Source: Pagrus major
Lineage: Eukaryota > Chordata > Actinopteri > Spariformes > Sparidae
Direction of reading: 5' to 3'
DNA: 64,000 nucleotides
Assembly (NCBI RefSeq): GCF_040436345.1
Contig: NC_133234.1
Location: forward strand, 11,222,446-11,286,445
Part shown: positions 1 to 12,600 of the stretch, in pieces
Layout of the letters: every line of letters starts with the position of its first letter
Numbering within the stretch: the stretch's first letter is position 1
The notes under the pieces: generated by a model
Seen by the model: the letters and a program-made list of their open reading frames with translations, nothing else
What the model was told of the DNA's origin: nothing
Databases searched by the model: none
Program-made: the position numbers and the translations under genes

Positions 1-305
1 ATTGCAACCCTCTGGGTCCCCGGCGTAGCGTTCCGGAGCTCCCACTCGAGCCTCTAAGACAGGACCAGGATATGCCGGAGCTGGTGGAGGAGGATGACTC
101 GGAGGAGCTGGCAGAGAGACGGACTGGGCGAGGGTCTCGGTGAGTTGTTGAACCTGGGCAGATAGCGTGGCTAGCGCTTGCTCTTGGTTAGCTGCTGCTA
201 ACTGAATGTTCGCCGTGGTGGAGGCTAACATCGCCTCTTGATGCTGGAGCTGGGTCTCCGCCCGGTCTAGGCGAGCCAGCGGATCGGGGCTGTGCGCTGG
301 GTCCA
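1..305 (-). CDS. Ty3/gypsy retrotransposon Gag, N-terminal part (runs off left edge)
   Basis: An open frame on the minus strand starts at the ATG at 303-305 (MDPAHSPDPL...) and stays open to base 1. It encodes an alpha-helical, Gln/Ala-rich N-terminus, then a Pro-rich linker, then a stretch reading about 'APERYAGDPEGCN'. That order (short MDPA start, helical segment, proline linker, 'PERYxGDP') is typical of Gag in teleost Ty3/gypsy elements, where it forms the particle capsid. The start lies about 20 bp inside the LTR at 325-799, as expected for a compact LTR element. The frame continues beyond the window, so integrity of the rest of gag-pol cannot be judged. Family assignment rests on recalled teleost Gag sequences. 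Confidence 0.78.
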
Positions 306-324
306 TTCTTTGGCCAGATTGTAC

Positions 325-799
325 TGTAATGGGTTTGGTTTGGACCCAATAGCAGCACAAAGACAGGCAGGTATCGTTGGTAACAGACTTTATTTTCACA
401 AGTGCAGGATGCCACAGAGGAGACAGGAATAACGCTCACTCTGCAGAGCTGAATCAGGTAATCACCGGACAGCCCAGGGAGCAGACAGGCAGAATCCAGA
501 AAGGGACAGGCGAGGCTCGTGGTCAGGGACGGAAGGCTGAGGTGATTACCAGGGGATCGGTCAGGCAGGATGGTCAGAGGCAAGCAGGGTCGAAACCGGG
601 AGATCAGGCAGAGAAACGCTGGAGAGTCTGGTGCAGGCATCGAGAACAATCTGGCAATGAGTGAGAGTGGAGCTGGGGCTTAAATGCAGCCAGAGCAGAG
701 AGCACAGGTGAGTGGAGTTGGCTTGATGAGAGGGGTGTGTCTGATTGGCAGATTGAAGCAGGCAGGTGCAGAGTGGTGAGGCAGAGATGAACTGTGACA
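325..799 (-). mobile_element. 5' LTR of a Ty3/gypsy-type retrotransposon
   Basis: Read on the minus strand, this block begins TGTCACAGTTC and ends CCCATTACA, the TG...CA ends of an LTR, and is 475 bp long. It contains an AATAAAG polyadenylation signal at about 386-399 and a TTTAAG box near 680, as expected for an LTR promoter/terminator. Gag begins just inside it at 305. The partner 3' LTR and the other target-site duplication must lie left of base 1. The bases after 799 (ctccc) are one candidate target-site duplication. I did not recognise the tRNA primer-binding site. Confidence 0.8.
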
Positions 800-3700
800 C
801 TCCCTGGTTATTGCAGAGTATGATATTCTGATGCAAAGTCCAAAAGCTAAACATTGACTAAACCTGATGCAACGGACAAACAAACCACTACAGTATATGC
901 ACAGCTGCCCGAAGCTCTCGTCAGCCTCCATCCTAATGCTACAGCGGAGGAGAGATAAGCACGTAACGGGCGAGCTGAGTGGTTATTACAGGATTTGATT
1001 TGTTGTAAAAACTACTGACGGCAGCTGCAGGTTGAATACATAACACGCAGTTTTTCTCCTTGCGTAATTAAATCAGTAACCACACACCAGATCAGTTATA
1101 GTACAAATAGACTGAAGTTCACACTGAGGGCTGTACCTTCTCATTCCACGTAGTAGACGATAATGTGAAATGATGACTGTACTTACTGTACTCAAAGCCT
1201 TTTGTTCCTGTTTAATTAGCCGAATAGTAATTACCTGAAAGCAGGAAGTGCTTTTTGGGAATGAAGATGTGTGACTTTTAATTAGGCCTCCTGAGAGGAG
1301 GGTAATGCTTTCCACCTGGAGAATTAAAGCTCCTCCGGCTCAGCCGTGACGCGTTTCATTTTGGCCATGAGCGCTCAGCGTAAACCTAGAAGTCAGAAAC
1401 ATAAAGACAACGATTGTGTTTTATAAGTTTCTCTCAAACTGAGCCTCTGCACATAAACCAGCTCTGATAAATATCCTCTCTAGATTTTTTTTAAAATACC
1501 CACAGGAAGGAGAAAAAAACAGAATACACTTAGATATTCCCTTGGACATTAATAAGCCACAGCTCGCTGTGAATATGCACTTTGATAATGATTACTTATC
1601 AGGATCGTTTAGAATCACTTTGTAGCTGCTGATGTTTTTATGAGCTGCTCAATCGTTCCTCGAGCTTTGCCATCTACCACATGTCTGTTAGCACTATGCG
1701 TGTGTGTGTTTGAAACTGTGCACCAATAGGATTACCGTATATGCACTCGGTGTGTTTGTGTGCCTAAGTGTTGTGTTGAGAGATTTGAAGCAGCAGGAGA
1801 GGGTCTGAGTGTATGAAGTGCTCACTAAGTACAGGTTAAGGCTGGCCACTTTTCAAACACGCACACACACTAGTATGCACAACACGGCTATGGCAAACAT
1901 CTGACGTCATAGCTGCTCGCTCGGAGGTAAACAAACATAACCTCAATGCCATGAGGTACAGTGCTTGTGGTGGGAATCCCCGCTCAGCAGCACCAGATAC
2001 AACTGTGTAGCACGTTTTAGATTCAGTGTGTAATGTGTTTAGTTAATACTGCATCTTTAAAGTATGTATTTTTTTTGTAATTTCTGGCCTTTTAAAATAT
2101 TCAATCTAATCCAATCCAATCCAATGGTACAGGTCAGGATGATTGGATCTTGCATATGACTTCCATGCAAGAGACCAGACTTTGTGTCCTGTTTAGAGTG
2201 TTTTTACTTATAGACTTAAGTCCTATACGCATGGGACTATTATAACCAGGAGACCTCATGTGATTGAAAAACAACAATCTCATGCTTGTGTTTCGTGTAC
2301 ACATTCGCGCGGAATAAACAAAATCTGGTTTTAACCTGTATTTAAAGACATCATCTCCTGGACATTATCTCCAGCTCCATTTGACATCGACTTTTAGAAG
2401 CAAAGCCACTGTTCCACAGCAACCACATTATTTATACAGTTTAGAATTGATTTGCTCACTTTCTGCATGTGTTACAAGCGTAAGTACACAGTTGCAGCCC
2501 ATTTAGGTCAAGTGAAGGATGCTTTGTGTCTGTGCTCAGATATGACGACCTGTGGTTGCTCCTGACCTTCTCTGTCATCACTTTTAAGTGTCAACCGATC
2601 TAACAGCACAGCTGTTGACTGCTGTTAAACATGTTATCGGCTGCGATCAAATTTCGTACATGTTTAGTTGTCTGACAACAGAAAACAGATGTTTAAAAAG
2701 AAATACAACCCCAGATCATGGATGTGCCAATTCACAGGGGACCAATATTATCTCATGACCTCTGTGTCTGGTGAAATATGGTCGGTGATATGTGGTGGAA
2801 TATTCACTGTACGAATTGCGGGCATGGCACATTCACATGGCATTAAGATCACAGATGTCCTCCACAGACTTTGTCATTGCAAATGTCTGTCTGTTATAGA
2901 TTGTCTCGGGCAGATTTCTTTCACTAACATTACAGGAAACTGTCAGTCTGGCAGATCTTAAAACTGTATTACCCATACTGTGGTCATTCCCTGTATAATA
3001 CAGAGGTAAAGCCTAGTAGTGCCCATAACCAGACAAACACATACAGTGTTTGTGGCTTCTCAAATGTGTCAAATAAAATGAGTAATTCTTTCACTTTTCC
3101 TTATTTTGGTCTCATGCTGACACGGCTCTCGTCAGGATCATCATTATTTTTATTGTTTAAGTTTATTATGTATTATATTAATCATATTTTTATGTCAAAC
3201 CAAAACCAGTGTTCATAATGGCACAAAGCAAAAACACTTTTTTGTGGAACGTGCGTATTTTTTTTGGTATGTAGTCCAGTGTGCAGGGAAGTGAATGCAC
3301 TATTTACATTGTCCCCCACCCTGCGGCGTGAGAGGATGTGTTGAGAGGGAACAGGATGTTCCTGTGTATAGGGGGAATAGGTCAGTGTGCAGGAGGATGT
3401 GGTTTAGGCCTGATGTTCCCTTCAGCCTGGTCTTGGTATCATCACCCAGCGCTGTATCCAAGATCAGGAACTGAAGGAATTTGAAACCAACGATAAATAT
3501 TTAAAGGGCAGATTTCTTTTTTCGTGGTGTGATGAACATAGGAGCATTATGTGGCATGAATAAGATCTGTTGTCTGTTTTGTTCTGCATTTTTCTGAGAT
3601 CCATATTTTTCTTGTGCATCTTTGACTCAATGTACAGTTTAAAAACCATTAAATGCAAATTGAGTGGTCTTAATGGCTCTAAGTACCATGTGTTTATACA

Positions 3701-4509
3701 AAAGCAGCTTATTTTATTTATTATTTCCTAATTACAAGATGTTTCAGTGCTTCCCCGTGTTTTTCCTGCGCTCTTTGTGATATTGGTAACTTGTAATTCT
3801 GGCCATCGTGACAATTATGTTAATTCTACAGTCACTGGGTTTAAATTGCCCTGAATAAATCCATAAATCCATAAAATGTAAAAAGCCTTCTTCTGTGTCT
3901 GCTTTGCAGCTTGCGTGCTGAAGATAATAAGTAAGAAAAAGGAGGGAAACAAAAGAATAAATGAAAGTGTGGGAGGATTTAATTTTGCATTAATGTGCTC
4001 TGTGTTGTGTGGAGGCTTCTGTGTGTTTGGACCGGATGCACAGTTGAGCTGATGCAGTCTCTTTTCGGGCTCCTGAATGTGTATGTGTGTGATATGAAGA
4101 AGCCCCGGTACCTGACATCAGAGCACCCAGCAGGTTTGTGAGACAGGAGGCCGTCAGATGATTTGCCATCTGATGTAAGGTCATTGATCTCCTCATTTCT
4201 GTCTCGGCTGTTAATCTTGCCGTTTCTTTTCTGTGGTGCTTTGGTGGTCCCTGCCAGAAACCTCAACTTGTTTGATGTCATACACGAATCACTGGGGCTC
4301 GCTGCTGCCGCTGGCACACCGCCCATCAGAGTGTTTCCATACCAACAGGTTCCTCTGCCCATGTGGGGAATCAGAGGGACTCCTGGGAGGTCATCATGTC
4401 TTATAGCCACATAGGAACAAATGATGTCAGTATAATGGTGCATGGACGTATGGAGCGTTGTTATGGTTATAAACCGCTGCGTCCTTTATCCCTCTCTGTC
4501 TCCGTACAG
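800..4509. other. Presumed intron 1 of mosmo; no gene recognised
   Basis: I found no exon here. In particular, nothing encodes the roughly 35-residue first exon of MOSMO, so that exon probably lies left of the window. The stretch is AT-rich, with short TG/CA runs near 1690-1870. An open frame at 4163-4414 has no family resemblance and is not called. Confidence 0.5.
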
Positions 4510-5929
4510 GCTCTCTGACTGTCGGTCTGGTGCAACAGTGTCAGACCATCCACGGCCGGGACCGGATCTGCATCCCCCCGCAGCTGCCCCCAGAGTGGAT
4601 CACCACGCTCTTCTTCATCATCCTGGGCATCATCTCCCTCACCGTCACCTGCGGTCTACTGGTGATGTCACGCTGGCGCCGAGAGGCCGCCCGATACGCC
4701 CGCTGGATCGCCTTCACAGGGAGTAGGTGTTCACTGTGATCTCTCATCGTTGATAAAGTTGTGAACTTTTGAGCTGTTAAATATATATAATAAATCAGAG
4801 TCATAAATTAACCTCAGCCGGCCCATTATAGTTATAAAATGACCGCAAAGGGATACAACATGACAATCTCATGAGGAATAAATGGAGCTTACCTTGAATT
4901 TTGCGGTTCCTTTCAGGAAAGCTTTTAGTCTGGTAATTATGAACATCTTGACAAAGTGACTGCAGAGGAGCTCTAATTGATGTGCCGGTTTCTATTTTTA
5001 TCGAAACAGAGACAGAGTTTGTCTATTAGAGATGACCAGAGCAGGGGCTGTGCGTCACTCGACTCTGAATACAGAAAAATATGAAACAGGAGGTTCTCAA
5101 GAGTAGACCCTCAATGCTGGGGACAGTTTTTAGTTTACAGTTGTCAGACAGACCCCGACAGTCATGGCAGAATAAGTATCCTTTTATTGACACTGACATT
5201 TATCCATAACTTTTAGCTAATGATTTCACCTTTACTCTTATCTGTTTTAACCATTAATCCAATGCTTTATAGTCACATTTATTACCCTGCAACAAAGATT
5301 TTCAGCTGTTCATCCTTTACCTTAGCTATTTCAACCATCATTTAGCCTACTGTATGCTATATGAACTGTTTGCCCATTGCTTTTAGCTCACGGGGCTATC
5401 AATTTCAACAGATTTTCTATTACTATAAGTGAACTTTTTAAATATTTTATCCATTGCTTTAGCTGAGTATTTAAACAATTTATCCATTTGGTTAATCTAA
5501 CTATTTAAACCATTTATCGGAAGCTAGGCTATCTGTTCCTGAATTTATTAATTGCTTTTATTAATTTACTTTTTTACTTTTATTGATTTAAATTTAAATC
5601 TTAATATATGTTTTGTCAAATTTGTCGAGCTACTTTACAATCCTTCCTCACCTCATTACCTGGCAGCTGCAGAGGTACCTGTGGATGGTATCACTGCTTT
5701 AGATGATCTTCTTTTCTTTGCTTCTGTTTTTTCCTCCGTCACAGTGGTCCTCTTCTGTATGGCCGCCCTCATCTTCCCAATAGGCTTCTACATCAACGAG
5801 GTCGGAGGACAGCCATATAAGCTCCCCAACAACACAGTGGTGGGCTCCTCCTACGTACTCTTTGTTCTCTCCATATTCTTCACCATAGTGGGACTGCTCT
5901 TTGCTGGGAAGGTATGTTTGCCTGGCTGA
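4510..5929 (+). CDS. mosmo: Modulator of Smoothened (MOSMO), last two coding exons
   Basis: The coding exons are 4510-4722 and 5745-5929 (stop TGA 5927-5929), with acceptor tccgtacag before 4510, donor gtaggt after 4722 and acceptor cgtcacag before 5745. The joined frame (LVQQCQTIHGRDRICIP...WIAFTG-MVLFCMAALIFPIGF...LLFAGKVCLPG) is nearly identical to vertebrate MOSMO (C16orf52), a small four-pass membrane protein. MOSMO acts with MEGF8 and MGRN1 in a ubiquitin-ligase complex that lowers surface and ciliary Smoothened, so damping Hedgehog signalling. The window carries transmembrane segments 2, 3 and 4 and the conserved C-terminus, about 132 of roughly 167 residues. The first exon is missing from the window. 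An open frame beginning at 5552 is intron read-through, not an alternative N-terminus. Confidence 0.95.
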
Positions 5930-7117
5930 CACACCCTGCTCCTCTTTTTGTATCTTTGGAGAGACACCGTACTCGGAGGCAAATTTTATTAGACTTGACT
6001 CATCCGGGGCAGCGTTGGAAGTATCATAGGAGAAGAACAAAAACTGAGAAGCACCTGTTTGTGTTTTTCCTCTTGGATGAACTGTTACGATGCTCGGGAA
6101 TCATTGTGCTCCACCCGTCCATCTGTTTGTTCAGAGACAGATGCGCAGATTGCTCTGAAATACCCCTCATCATCGTCCGTCCTGAACGATGAATGTGAAG
6201 CGATAAACAGACAGGAGAATATGAAAAAAGATATGATGGAAATGGATAAAAACATCAGGATTTCAAGGGAGCCTCGCGGTGTATGCGTCAGATGACCTTG
6301 CTCTTCTCATCCCATCAACCAAGATGCACATACTGGGATTAGACTGATGTCAGGACTGAAACTGGGCAAAGCACCAAATATCGGCCAGTTGCCTCCAATA
6401 AGATGGAGGTTCTTCCCAGACCACAGCTACATGGAAAAATCTGTAATATATACAATGAAGTTTCACTTTCTTGGCACATTTTATTTATTTGTTGAATTGT
6501 TCAGTTCTGTTTTTTGTAAAGGTATTTTGTATTTAAAGGCCTAATGTATCCCAAAATTTCCCTGGCCATTAATATATGTGGTGGATCACTATGCCTTAAT
6601 GAGCTGTTAACCTTAAAATAACTATAACATTGCTGTGTTTCATGTACAACTCTAGATACATGAAACGATTTAGCATAAAAATGTCAAAACTAGAATGTAA
6701 ATCGGGTGAAAATGAGTCAAACTCTTTTCTGAATCGTTATGGGGAGTGTAAAGTGTTTCAGGAAGATGCAACGCTTTTATATCTCTAGTGATGTAGTGAA
6801 TGTATTATCCACCCTTTTTGAGCATTTCCTGTTGGTTCAACACTGTATCAAGAGAATGAATCCATGACTAGTCTGTTTTATATATTTGTAACGCAGGTTG
6901 TGTCATTTCCTAGAAGCACTGTGATGTTCTTGAATGAGCATGGAGGATCCCATCACATTAAAAAAACGACTCACTGGAACACTGATTGTCTCATCGACTT
7001 GTTTTATCAATTTCTTTTAGAGGGCCATGTTATTTTAATTATTTAAGAAGCTCAAGCTGTGTTCGTCACACAAATAAAGGGCAGTTAATTCTTCACTTAA
7101 AGTAGCAGTATGTTGGA

Positions 7118-7300
7118 AATCCATCCATCCATCCATCCATCCATCAGGCTCAGAAGGTATTCCAGACATCTTTCTCCCCAGCAAAGCTTTCTAGATGAGA
7201 TATATAATCCCGCCAGCGGGTTCTGGGTCTGCCCCTGGATCACCTCCCAGTTGGTCGTGCCAGGTAAACCTCCAAGGGGAGGCACCCAGGAAGCATCTAA
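7118..7300 (-). mobile_element. 3'-end fragment of a Rex3-like non-LTR retrotransposon
   Basis: On the minus strand this reads as a degenerate copy of a very common teleost LINE 3' end, with a 'cacgaccaactgggaggtg' type segment, and ends in a (GATG)n tail, seen here as (CATC)n at about 7121-7145. It is 5'-truncated and non-coding. The Rex3/RTE assignment is from memory of the GATG tail and could be another LINE clade. Confidence 0.55.
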
Positions 7301-7312
7301 AAGCTTTTATTT

Positions 7313-7851
7313 TTAAAGGTACTATTCACCTAAAAAATGTATTTTGTCATTATCTACTCACCTGCATGCTGATGGAAAGTCAGTTTCGTAGTCTACAAAA
7401 ACTTTTCTGGAGCTTCACAGCAAAACAGCGTTGCAGCATTCTCCTAAACAACTGAAGTAGATAGGGACTTGTTTTTAAATGTAAAACAACAACAACCCAA
7501 ACAACAGCCCCAGGATTTCAAATGGATTTTAAAAGACTGTATTTACACCCTCGAGGCACTGTCGAGTTTATGCATGTCCACTTCAGACAGGGTGCATGCT
7601 AATGTTTTAGCTTTAGCTAAATAACTATTTTTTTTAAAAAACATTTGGGATCTCAGGGCTTCTAGAGACTTGGATTAAACCAGACAAGCTGTATGGAGCC
7701 ATTTCATGTTTTCTTTTGTTTTTTATGTTTTTTTTTTTGTTGTTGCCATGAAATGTTTTGTGGACTATGAAACTTCACAGACTTTCCATCACCATGGGGT
7801 GAATATATAATGACTGAATTTGCATTTTTGGGTGATCTGTTCCTTTAAACT
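7313..7851. mobile_element. Non-autonomous DNA transposon with terminal inverted repeats
   Basis: The left end reads ttaaaggtactattcacct. The right end (about 7818-7851), reverse-complemented, reads tttaaaggaacagatcaccc. They are imperfect inverted repeats of about 30 bp. The ends resemble the 'aaaggaatagttcacccaaaaatg' elements abundant in teleosts. There is no transposase frame inside. Confidence 0.6.
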
Positions 7852-9659
7852 GAAGGATGACATGGTTTTTCTCTGGGTTGAAAAAATTCTTAGACCTCTT
7901 GGTCTCATCAAACGTTTCTACAAGTCATTTAATAACGTCAAACATCTCAAGGTGAGAGCTAAAAAAGAAAGAAGGCTGGCATTCTTTTTGTGAAAACTCA
8001 AACTCCATTGTCCAAAATGAATCTTTCTTTTGTCTTTAATGTTTATCTGCAGTGATTCAGAGCTTGTTTGGAGGAACAATCTCACACCCACTTTTCATCC
8101 TTTGTCTTTATGGATGCACAGGATATTTAGGTTGCCATAGGAACGTTTCAGAAAAGTATGCGGTGATGTCTGTTTGTGTTTTATGTGAGACGATCCAGTC
8201 AGCTGTGGATGACAGCAGCAGGCAACCAGTCGTGTGTTAAAGGTCAGGCCCACCTGTGCCGACGACGGCTGCCAAAAGTCAAGTATACAGACTGCCTTTG
8301 ACCTTTGAGCAAACCTCTCTATCACAATTGCTGCTATTTTAAGCCCCGGAAATATTTTTATCCATACTTTGTCCTTTTTTTGGTGAATGTTGCCGTCTTC
8401 ATGACAACAAACTAAATAGGACAGAGAAGCTTTTGGTTCTAGTGCCACAAAGTGATGAGTAGCTTCTCCCTCTCTCTAAAAAAAACCCAAAACTTAAATA
8501 TAGGATCTTTGAGAGAGGTTTTTCATAATATTAACAAATAAGATTATTTTGAGACATCAGATCAGATTATTATAAAAGCAATCTGTACCAGAAATAGTCT
8601 TTTTATATGACAGATGCATATGAGAGATAAGAGAATGCCTAATCACACTTAATGGAGGAGATGCTCTCATTATGAGTAGGATTGCACCTTTAATTGAAAT
8701 ATTCTTGAAATTGCAATATCTATAATAAATTGTAATAAAGTACTGTAGTGCTGCAGAGACTACAAATCTTGTTCTCCATATGTAAAAAAAGACATGTCAC
8801 AAATGTCACATCATCACAATTTTAATAGGTTTTTTTTCCCACTGAAACTGAAAAAATGATTGTTAACACTAATCTTGAATCATATCACAGAGAATATTCT
8901 GTCAAATTAATCACTATATGAATTTTTTTTTACCATATCGTGCAACCATAATTAGAAGCAAGACTATAGCTCATAAACAGTGAAATAGAATCAGTCGTTC
9001 AAGTATGATTGATGCATGTGAGTCCACACTGTATGATACTGGACAGTCAGGACTTGGAGATTTAAGAGGTGATTTTAACACTTAATTCTCCAAATGAACT
9101 CAAAATACAGACAATAAGTGGCTGCAATAGTGTGAGATTTTTATAGGCTGCAGTGACGTGGAACAAATACATTTTTCTATGGAACAATTCGAACACTGTA
9201 AACACTGAAACAACAAACAAATACAGCTTACATCGAAATAATCAGCATGATTAAAAAAATAGACAACATCGATGTTAATTGTTTCAATATTTAAAATGTA
9301 TCTATAGATTTAAAGCAACAGGAAATGATCTTAATTTGTAAGCTTGTCAGTTTAGTTTGACACCAGCACTGAGTGCACCTGATCATGAGACGCCACCTCA
9401 GTTCTCACCACAAGAGGGCGTACTTGGTCAATTTTAACTCGGACTAGTCCACCTCTTCACTTACAGTAAATCACCATCTCCAATCTGAAGCAGATTTAAG
9501 GACATTAAACTTATAAAACACTCTTCAAAAGCAGTCCAAAACATCTTCAGTTCAACTTTCGTATTTTGCTAAAGCCTTCGTTCCATCCAGATACTGTTAC
9601 CTTGGCAGAACCAAATGGCTGCAACACTTACAGGTCAGCTCAGTTCAGCTCAGTTTGGT

Positions 9660-12600
9660 TCAATTCCCATCCTGACTGTGTTGGATCCACTGTGGAGGTT
9701 TGTGTGAGGTCATGGTGGGACTGCTGCGCTGCAGCTTGGCCATTCGAGCAGCCAGGAGCATCAGTATGCCGGTGAGGACCTCCAGGCCGTAGGAGAGCCA
9801 GGCCAGACCCAGAGACCAGCCGAAAGAGGTGCGAACATAGGCCAGACCCTCTGGCCCCACCAGCCTCTCTGTCTCAGCCAGGGCCTGGTATGAGTAGATG
9901 ATGTAGAGGCTCACGCCACACAGGGTCAGCAGACCTGGAGGAAGATGAATCACACACAAACACAGTAGACATTAAAGGGCCAGTTCAGCCCAGAAACAAA
10001 AAAATATTTGTCTCATTAAGGAGAACCTGATATTGAATCAAATGAAAACATTGCAGTAATGTAACTTTATTTACTCATTGCTTTGCCAGGTCTTTATGTA
10101 TTAGAAATCTTCATCTAAGTGGAGCTGAGATCAAGTCACTCTATTCACTGAGAAACATTTTATTTATATTTTGGTTTCAAGGCACCAACACTCCAGACTT
10201 CTTAAGGCAAAGCACAAGCTATTATAAAGCGGAAATTCGTACCAGTCAGAGCTCCGTGCTGAGAGCTCATCAATAAAACCCAACAATAACATCAAGCCAT
10301 TAGCCACCAAAAATCTCATATTGTGAGAGACAGGAAACATGCTGACGCATGTGTTGCCTGCTTACAAAACATCCCAGTCATCAGAGACTAGAATGAGACA
10401 CACAACCACACACAGTCCCCACAATAGTGTTGCTATTGGAAACCATTATGATTTTGACGGCTTGCTACTGGTTTTAAGGGGATGCAAGTGGAGCTCAGAA
10501 GCGACCCACTGTGGGACTAATAATCCTTTTATTACAATTACACCCTGAGGTACTACAAGCTCACTGAGCGATGAGGAAACTGCATCTGATTCTTATGCAG
10601 TTCACTGTGAAGAGCTGACAAGCAGAGAAACGCAAGCACGGAAACCGGAAAATACTACTGCTGCTGCCAGAGATGAAACAACACTCCAACCACCAATAGC
10701 GGTGAAATCAGATTTTTCTGAGTTAAAAATGGAAAATTTGTGTCCATGTACATGAATTGGAGAGATTAAATTTCATCAGTATATCATAAACTGATTTTTT
10801 TATTAACATATTACCGAAAACATGATCTTCCCTTCCTAATCTGTGAATTACACAGATTCAATTTTGTGGCTGTTGACAAACTGAAAATATCTTTTTCCAA
10901 CCCTAACCCTGGACTACATGTGAACCCTAGATTTTAATGTGACCTTACCGGACTAAACCTGCCATCCACCCCAAACAGCCCCTTTTTAGCAAAACTATCA
11001 AAAATTCACTGGTTCCAGCGTCTTGAAAGCGAAGATTGAATGTTTTTTCATATTCTGTGATAGGAATCTGAATATTTTTGGGGTTTGGACTGTTTTTAAA
11101 AAGTCAACCAAATAGGCAAGATGTCAGCTTGTACTTGTACTGCAAAATCATGGGATGGAGATAGATTGCCATTTCAGTGTGTCAATCTGTTGGTCGGTCC
11201 ACTATTTTGGTCCATTTTAGGTCACTACTGTCACTCGTTGCATTTACGGTTCACTTGTGTCGAAGTCAATGTTTTTTTCAGTTAAATGCCTGAAATGAGG
11301 TCTGTGGTTAACTCATGCTTAAGAGATTTCAACGTTTTTAACATAAAGTGTTTATGTGTCTTAAAAAGGGGGTTGCTAACAAGTGGCTAAATGGGACATT
11401 TAAGGTGATCACGCCCAACAAGGAGACTCATCCACTCAGTAGTCCGTCTTTACAGGCAGACTCAGGTTGCAAACTATGCTAACTCTAACTTTAAAACTTG
11501 TAGATTGATCAATTTATAGTAAAGTGCGTATGGTATAGTGTACTAAGATGCTTAGTGACGTTGATGTCATGCGACTGAAGTGTACTTGGTCTAAAGCTAG
11601 CTTTTTACTTCTGCCGATTTCCTTTATGTTATAAACTTGTGGTTGCAAAAGAGTTTATTTTTTTAGTAATAATCCAAAATCCTATCCAAAAATCACATAG
11701 GATTTTTGTTGAGGAAACCAGGACGATGCTAACTTCCGGGTAAGCCTTCAAAAATAGGTCATCCCTGCAGCACTCTATGCCTCTAAAACTAATGACATCC
11801 CCATGTACTTTGTGTTCAAGGTAAACACCACCAGATAATACATTTGGAAATATGTCAGCACAGCACAACATAGCTCCAATCGATCTGAACTCCACTCAGG
11901 GAACCGGCATTTTAAAAGTTGTTTGCTTGTGGTCTGACCGTCAGACCTGAGGAAGCATGAATTCAGGCTTTTTACAAGGCAGCATTATAATTTTGTTATT
12001 TCGCCGTCCTTTTGATCCATTTATTGTTGTATTTTTTTTCGCAGCGCTCGAGTAGATGCGATTTAAAATTAATAACCCCACGATCAAACTCACGCGAGTA
12101 ACGTGATGCGAATATTTTCATCGCTTTTGGTCTGAACGCAGACATTAGGCTCTTGGCAATGGTTGGTGAGGAAAAAATGTACTTGCAGCTGTTTATACAT
12201 TTGTGTTGGGCTTTTTAATAACACAACACATGGGCCAGAATGTAACTAAATCAAACAGAAATATAATTTCAAGATCAGCAGAAGGTCAAACAACAAAAAT
12301 TTGGGTTATCAACAAAGCGACCAAAAAGAAAAAATGCCTTTCTTTGCCAGAATCGGACTGTCAACAAGTTCACAAGCAGCTGCAATCTAATTCAAGCCAC
12401 TCCACACATTACCATGTGCTGCTTATTAAAGGGAGACTATAAAGAGTCTTTTTAAGAAAGCGTTTATCCATCACAAGGTCTTCTTTATGGAGGTCATAAG
12501 GCGTCGGTGGACTAGTGCCAAAGACATCCAGAGGGCAGGGTACTGCCAGACACCACAGCACTATCTTTAACTGCACATAAATAACCTGATTACTGTAAAC

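Larger units (their letters stand above)
5930..9659. other. mosmo / tmem235 convergent intergenic region
   Basis: This should hold the mosmo 3' UTR at its left and the tmem235 3' UTR at its right. An AATAAA at about 7073 is a candidate mosmo polyadenylation signal. The rest contains a Rex3-like LINE tail (about 7118-7300), a TIR element (about 7313-7851) and AT-rich sequence. I see no further coding exon. Confidence 0.5.

Noticed and set aside
4163-4414. 83-codon plus-strand frame just before mosmo exon 2
   Set aside because: Does not match MOSMO exon 1 and lies in intronic sequence; no homology recognised.
5552-5744. Possible alternative N-terminus of mosmo exon 3
   Set aside because: Intron read-through in AT-rich sequence. 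The clean acceptor at 5744 gives the conserved junction FTG-MVLFC.
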